DNA of 64,000 bases from contig WPIO01000001.1 in assembly GCA_009760855.2 (NCBI GenBank), positions 6,365,501 to 6,429,500 on the forward strand, written 5' to 3'. The notes below the pieces were generated by a model. The model was not told where the DNA came from. It saw only the letters and a list, made by a program, of their open reading frames with translations, and did not search any database. Origin of the DNA: Cristatella mucedo. Taxonomy: Eukaryota; Bryozoa; Phylactolaemata; Cristatellidae. This document shows, one piece after another, positions 59,760 through 64,000 of this stretch (the stretch's first letter is position 1; each line of letters starts with the position of its first letter). The position numbers and the translations under genes are program-made.

Positions 59760-61057
59760 TGCCGTCCAGGCGTAGCAAGTAAGTTTCAGTCGGGCTTTAG
59801 AGCGAATCACTCCGCCGAGTCAGCACTGCTGCGATTGGAAAGCGAGCATCTCAGGAATTGGGCAAAAATGGGCGGAATTGGGCAAAGTGTATCGGCTAGC
59901 TCTGCCTGGATTGTCAGCTTTTGATGCTGCGTGGATTGCCGAATCCTACCAGAGCACCTATTTATTGTCAAAGCTTATCTCTCTCGTAGCCTCTGCACGA
60001 GATCTTGATTACCTCTTCCAAGATGACTTGTCACTAGATGATCGCATCAACTCCTTTTTCGAGTTTGCCTACTTTCAGCTACGTAAAACATTGCTAAAAG
60101 TTTAGCTCGCTGGATAAGGAAATTGCCAAAGCGTCATCGGGCTTGGACGTATAAAAGGACGCCACAATCAAGCTCGGCCATGCATTCTTGACATAGTAAT
60201 AATACACTTGATAAAGCGCCCTCAGAGAAATCAATCTTTCGTGGCGCTTTACATTTGCTGCAAAGACATCCCAACTAGACTTGTATTTCTCTCTACTTGT
60301 AGGTCGAACTGCTCATGCAGCAATACGCTTACATTTGGTGCAAAATTTGGCAGCCAGGCTCATCTTTCGTAAACGTCTCGACTTCTGCAACTCACTGCTC
60401 GCTGGCCTACCGGCATGTGCGATCAGGCGATTACAGTTGGTGCAAAACTCCACAGCTAGGTTTGTCTGTCGTGAGCGTCGCAGTTGCCACATTACTCCAC
60501 TTCTCGCCGACCTGCACTGGCTACCAGTCAAGCAACGGATTGACTTCAAGGTTTTGTCGCTCACTTTTAGGTCACCTCATTCTTTGGCTGCAGCCTATCT
60601 CTCAAATATACTCCCCCATCAGGCCAAGCATCGTCCCACCCGCTTTTCGGAATCCAACAGTCTACAAATACCTCGTACAAACCTCAAATCCTTTGGAGAC
60701 CGTGCATTTAGTTCGTATGCTCCCAAAGCCTGGAACTCCCTCCCGACCTGCGTCAGAACATCCCCTGGCTTGACCACATTTAAAAGGAACTTAAAACACA
60801 CCTATTTAGGACAGCATTTAGTGGGTCCCTGTGATTCATCCTTCATGTGCTTATGCGTGCTGACACTGTGCATGCTTCCACTAACCACATTTGCATGCTG
60901 ACCCTGTGCATGTCATCTCTAACCATGTTATTCATTTTGTTTTTTTGTCAAGCATGATTTTACTCACTATTCAATTGCATTTCCCTTTGCAGCAAATGTA
61001 AAGCGCCTAGAGAGAGATTGAGTTCTCTGAGGGCGCTTTATCAAGTGTATTATTATT
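59760..61057 (+). mobile_element. LINE family A, internally deleted, with full 3' end
   Basis: Fingers fragment KFQSGFRANHSAESALLRLE (about 59783), then a jump to thumb sequence (LFQDDLSLDDRINS, FAYFQLRKTLLK near 60015-60100). The C-terminus follows (LDFCNSLLAGLPACAIRRLQ, LLADLHWLPVKQRIDFKVLS, NLKSFGDRAFSSYAPKAWNS), then the complete 3' untranslated region, terminal hairpin (AGCGCC 61002-61007 / GGCGCT 61032-61037) and (ATT)n. The palm is deleted, and an inverted tail is inserted at 60195-60264. Confidence 0.88.
60195..60264 (-). mobile_element. 70-bp LINE tail inserted in LINE A, with target duplication
   Basis: A minus-strand terminal hairpin and (ATT)n end, only about 70 bp long. GACAT flanks it on both sides (60190-60194 and 60265-60269). 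Removing it restores the sequence CTTGACATCCCAACTAGACT, which aligns with the uninterrupted copy near 15430. Confidence 0.88.
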
Positions 61058-61568
61058 AACGTCGAAACTGCCGCATTAGACCGCAGCTCATCGATCTGCA
61101 CTGGCTGGCCATCGAGCAGCCTATCGATATCAGGACTCTGCCACTCACATTCAAGTTATCTCTTGCTCCGGCCTATCTATCTGAATTAGTTTCACTTTCA
61201 GGCCTCCCGTCGCACCGCCCGGTCGTCTGGCTCTGGTCGATTACTTGTGCCCCCACTAGCCTCCAATCCCTTGGAGACCTCGCCACAAGTGACTACCCTC
61301 TCAAAACTTGGAACTGACTACCGACCATCCTAAGTCATCCCCTGATCTGACGAAATGCAAAAGGAAGCTAAAAGCCTACCTGTTCCACACGACCTTTGCT
61401 CTATCTCACTAAACTTTCCGTATGTGATGGCTGTGCGTTATGAAACTGTGCCGCACATAGTAACAAAGAGCAAAAACGACATTATTTTAGCAAATGCAAA
61501 GCGCCTAGAAAGAGATTAAGTTCTCTGAGGGCGCTTTATCAAGTGCAATATTATTATTATTATTATTA
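61058..61568 (+). mobile_element. LINE family D, 3' end
   Basis: A different L2-like C-terminus: QLIDLHWLAIEQPIDIRTLP, LAPAYLSELVSLSG, SLQSLGDLATSDYPLKTWN. A short 3' untranslated region and a family-A-like terminal hairpin with (ATT)n tail follow. It starts immediately after the tail of the preceding family A copy. Confidence 0.75.
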
Positions 61569-61569
61569 A

Positions 61570-61860
61570 TAGCGCTCTAGTGGGCCAGTATTTTTGCTCC
61601 GTTCTGTGTTTGCCTGTGCTTGATTGAGTCCACGTTACTAACCGGGGGCCTACTAACTAGTGTGCGTGTCTTGTTATGTGCTTTTGCATGCCTTTCTAAA
61701 AATTCTGTTTGGGTTTTGTTGCATGCTTGCCTGAGCAAGATACTTTGATTACAATTACCTAGCAGCTATTACTACCCTTGTAACAAGTTTTAGAGCATCT
61801 ACGTAGAGATTAAGTTCTCTTAGGATGCTATATGAAAGACCTCTTATGAGGATTATTATT
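61570..61860 (+). mobile_element. LINE family B 3' untranslated end
   Basis: Matches the family B 3' untranslated region (GTCCACGTTACTAACCGGGG, TGTGCTTTTGCATGC, TTGCCTGAGCAAGATAC). It ends in a hairpin whose stem is AGCATC/GATGCT (61794-61799, 61824-61829). It starts immediately after the tail of family D. Confidence 0.8.
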
Positions 61861-62589
61861 AAGCATCATTTGTAAAATTGACAGATAAAATGTGGGGGAA
61901 TAGCAAAGCATATTTCGCTGCAAACAAGATTACCATGATGGAGAAGATCTCGTTGGTCAAGGACTGCTGCGATTATATTAAAGTCATATTAAAGACAGAT
62001 TTAAAATGAATGATATTACGCAGAAAATCAAAACGTTCTAAATGACGAGGTTCGTTGAGCTATTACTGAAAGGTACTAATGAACATACACTAGTCCGTAA
62101 AAGATGGCACTACACGCTCATCCAACAGGCTTACTAGTATCAGCTCAATCACGCTTATGATCTTTTAGGGTGAACCTCGGGGAAACGTGGCTTTCTTCGG
62201 GAAAGCACTGAACTGGCTGACGTGCAAATATTTCACAGGGCTTATTATGCCTCGGCACGAGATAATGAAGGGGACATTCGCACCGTTTTGTCGATGTTCG
62301 CATGGCGGCTTCCCGCGGAGCACTCACGAAGGCGGCAGCAGAAGGCCTTTGAAACCAGAAAACTAACGTGGCTACTTCACTTTAACCGAAAATCAAAGTG
62401 TACAATCTATTGCCAAACCAAATCCACGACGTTCGACTCGCGAGCCATAAAGCAACTAACCACCGAGCCTGGAACCAGGTAGGCCTTAAAGGTCACTCGC
62501 TCGCTCGCTCGCATGGAAAGAAGGACATGCTCTTTCTAATGCAGTCTGGCCAACGATTGTGATTTCACGAATAAGGGCAATACGCTGCG
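61861..62589. other. No gene recognised
   Basis: Short frames only. A (GCTC)n-like run of about 16 bp lies near 62497-62514. Confidence 0.4.
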
Positions 62590-63630
62590 ATACACGGCAA
62601 TACAGCTGCCATTTCCACAATAAGCGTCGCCAAACTTCGGCTGCGATTCTAAATAATGGTTTTCCTGATTAACCAACCAGACTTTCTGCGTTACGCATGT
62701 GCACTGTCATGCTGCGGTCCCCAAGCGCCTTGCCCAGCGAGCCTCCTTAAGTGTTCAAGCTGATATACTGCTGTCCTTTCCGAAGTAAGCTTCGCGAAAC
62801 TTTGGCATTGATTTCAAATTGTAGAGATTGTAGTGTTCCATGTTTACCCACCAAATTGTCAGAGATCTCGCCCAATCTCTCTCTCGATAGCCTGACCCAA
62901 CGATCCGCCCTGCATTTTTTAACTGCGACACTGATCTCATTTCCTCAGTAATCATTACGAATGGTTTCCTGGTTTAAGCAACGAATTTCACGCCATTGCG
63001 CAAGTGCATTCACTTGCAATGGACTCGAATGGACCGGCCCAGGAAGCCGCCCTACATTTCCATACTGCGATGCAGCTGCCACTTCCACAATAGATGTCAC
63101 GGAAATGCGGTTTCGATTTCGCAATTTAGAGAACAGTGAACCAGACTCACCCACTAAATTTCAAATAATTTCGCATGCACGCTCTCATGCAATGGCCTCC
63201 AGTGGCCCGGCCTGCCATAATTTTTAAATTTCAATACTGCTGCTATTTCCGCCATTGGGACTGAAAACCTGCGGTTTTGATTCCATGTAAGAGAAAATAG
63301 TGTTCAGGATTTACCCACCAAATTTCATGCGATTGGGCAAATGCGTTCTCAAGCAACGGCCATCAATTGCCCGGCCCAGTGGGCCGCAATAAATATTCGA
63401 GCTTCGATGCAGCTGCTATTTCCCCAATAGATGTCTGCGGTTTTGATTCCAAATTATAGAGAACGGTGTTCTATGTTTAGCAAATGAATTTCCCGCGATT
63501 GCACAGGCACGTTCTCGTGTAATGCCTTTAATTGGCCAGGCCCTATGAGCCGCCCTAAATTTTCGAACTACGACACAGTCGCTATTTTAAATATAAGCGT
63601 CGGACAGCTACGGCTTCAAGCCGTTATTAC
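62590..63630 (+). repeat. Degenerate tandem array, units of about 162 bp
   Basis: A recurring landmark (CAGCTGCYATTTCCACAATA and variants) occurs at about 62603, 62768, 62928, 63073, 63237, 63410 and 63576. The same ordered blocks lie between: TGCGGTTTTGATTCC, TAGAGAACAGTG, TTTACCCACCAAATTTC, GCGATTGCGCAAATGCG and GGCCCGGCCCAGTGAGCCGC. Spacing is 145-173 bp. Neighbouring units share blocks but differ at many sites, so this is an old satellite-like array. No coding pattern persists across units. Confidence 0.85.
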
Positions 63631-64000
63631 TACATCCTGCGTTGCAATGTAACCAAAATATTCTTCATACCTATCGCAGGAAGTGTTCTAGTTATACAGT
63701 TCACCTTAATTAGCTTGCCACAGGCAGTTCTGGAATACATTGCTTACAGTACGGTAGTCAATCCAAACGCATTCATTTAATGGCGTACAGCAGATAGCAG
63801 CTCGTGTGGCCACCTTAACAATAAATAAGTCAGGGGAATTTATTCAAATAGATCACTTTAATTTTCTGATGATTTTCGCTTCAATTGATCCTCATTACAA
63901 TGCTGCAGCGTGACCCTGCAACAGCAGTAGAAGACTCCGTCGCCATCGAGTATGCAGCTATGCATAGCGTGAATTCCGTTGACGGTATAGTTTTCATTGC
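63631..64000. other. No gene recognised
   Basis: Nothing recognised in the last 370 bases. Confidence 0.4.

Noticed and set aside
62590-63630. CRISPR-like array
   Set aside because: Units of about 162 bp are themselves degenerate throughout, with no short identical repeats separated by unique spacers; the setting is an animal genome.

Overview
This is repeat-rich animal nuclear DNA. The evidence is one clear metazoan gene with a strongly conserved product (an RNF41/NRDP1-type E3 ubiquitin ligase), many decayed L2/CR1-like LINE copies, tRNA-derived SINEs, long (GA)n/(CT)n tracts, and no bacterial-style gene packing. The host is probably an invertebrate bilaterian; a lophotrochozoan such as a flatworm or mollusc is a guess, and the sequence does not settle the phylum.

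The only intact host gene I can defend is the intronless, GC-rich RNF41-like CDS on the minus strand at 19943-21022. It keeps its RING, zinc-binding, coiled-coil and USP8-interacting regions. Elsewhere most open frames are either LINE debris or chance frames in simple repeats.

Local names used here: LINE families A, B, C and D are four related L2/CR1-like groups told apart by sequence. SINE-A and SINE-B are two tRNA-derived families. The main LINE copies are family A at 15335-16135 (+), 18490-19565 (+), 24785-25592 (+), 30255-31535 (-), 38255-40893 (-, the most complete), 51455-53197 (+, start of ORF2 and endonuclease), 55080-55745 (+) and 59760-61057 (+); family B at 13730-15045, 31555-32105, 42780-44000 and 46715-49770 (+, endonuclease to 3' end), plus a 3' end at 61570-61860; family C at 44690-46068 (+); and family D at 61058-61568 (+). 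All are broken by stops, frameshifts, truncation or loss of catalytic residues, so no autonomous element is present.

The window records layered transposition. SINE-A sits inside a family B reverse transcriptase (13820-13967). SINE-B sits inside a family A copy with a 9-bp target duplication (30346-30529) and inside a family C reverse transcriptase (about 44754-44932). Short family A tails sit inside a family A copy (60195-60264) and a family B copy (about 49125-49258). SINE-A shares its 3' tail with LINE families A and B. That tail folds as a short hairpin whose stem changes on both sides between copies, as expected if the LINE reverse transcriptase recognises it. LINE ends are also stacked head to tail on (ATT)n tails at 59760-61860 and three other places.

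Other structures are a 381-bp MITE-like element with about 39-bp inverted ends (12874-13254), a degenerate tandem array of about 162-bp units (62590-63630), a 92-bp duplication inside a LINE, a 48-base G run inside a GA tract (22129-22176), a near-perfect 44-bp palindrome (26233-26276), and very long GA/CT tracts at 1604-2180 and 53401-53882. The remaining stretches were read and nothing secure was recognised in them.
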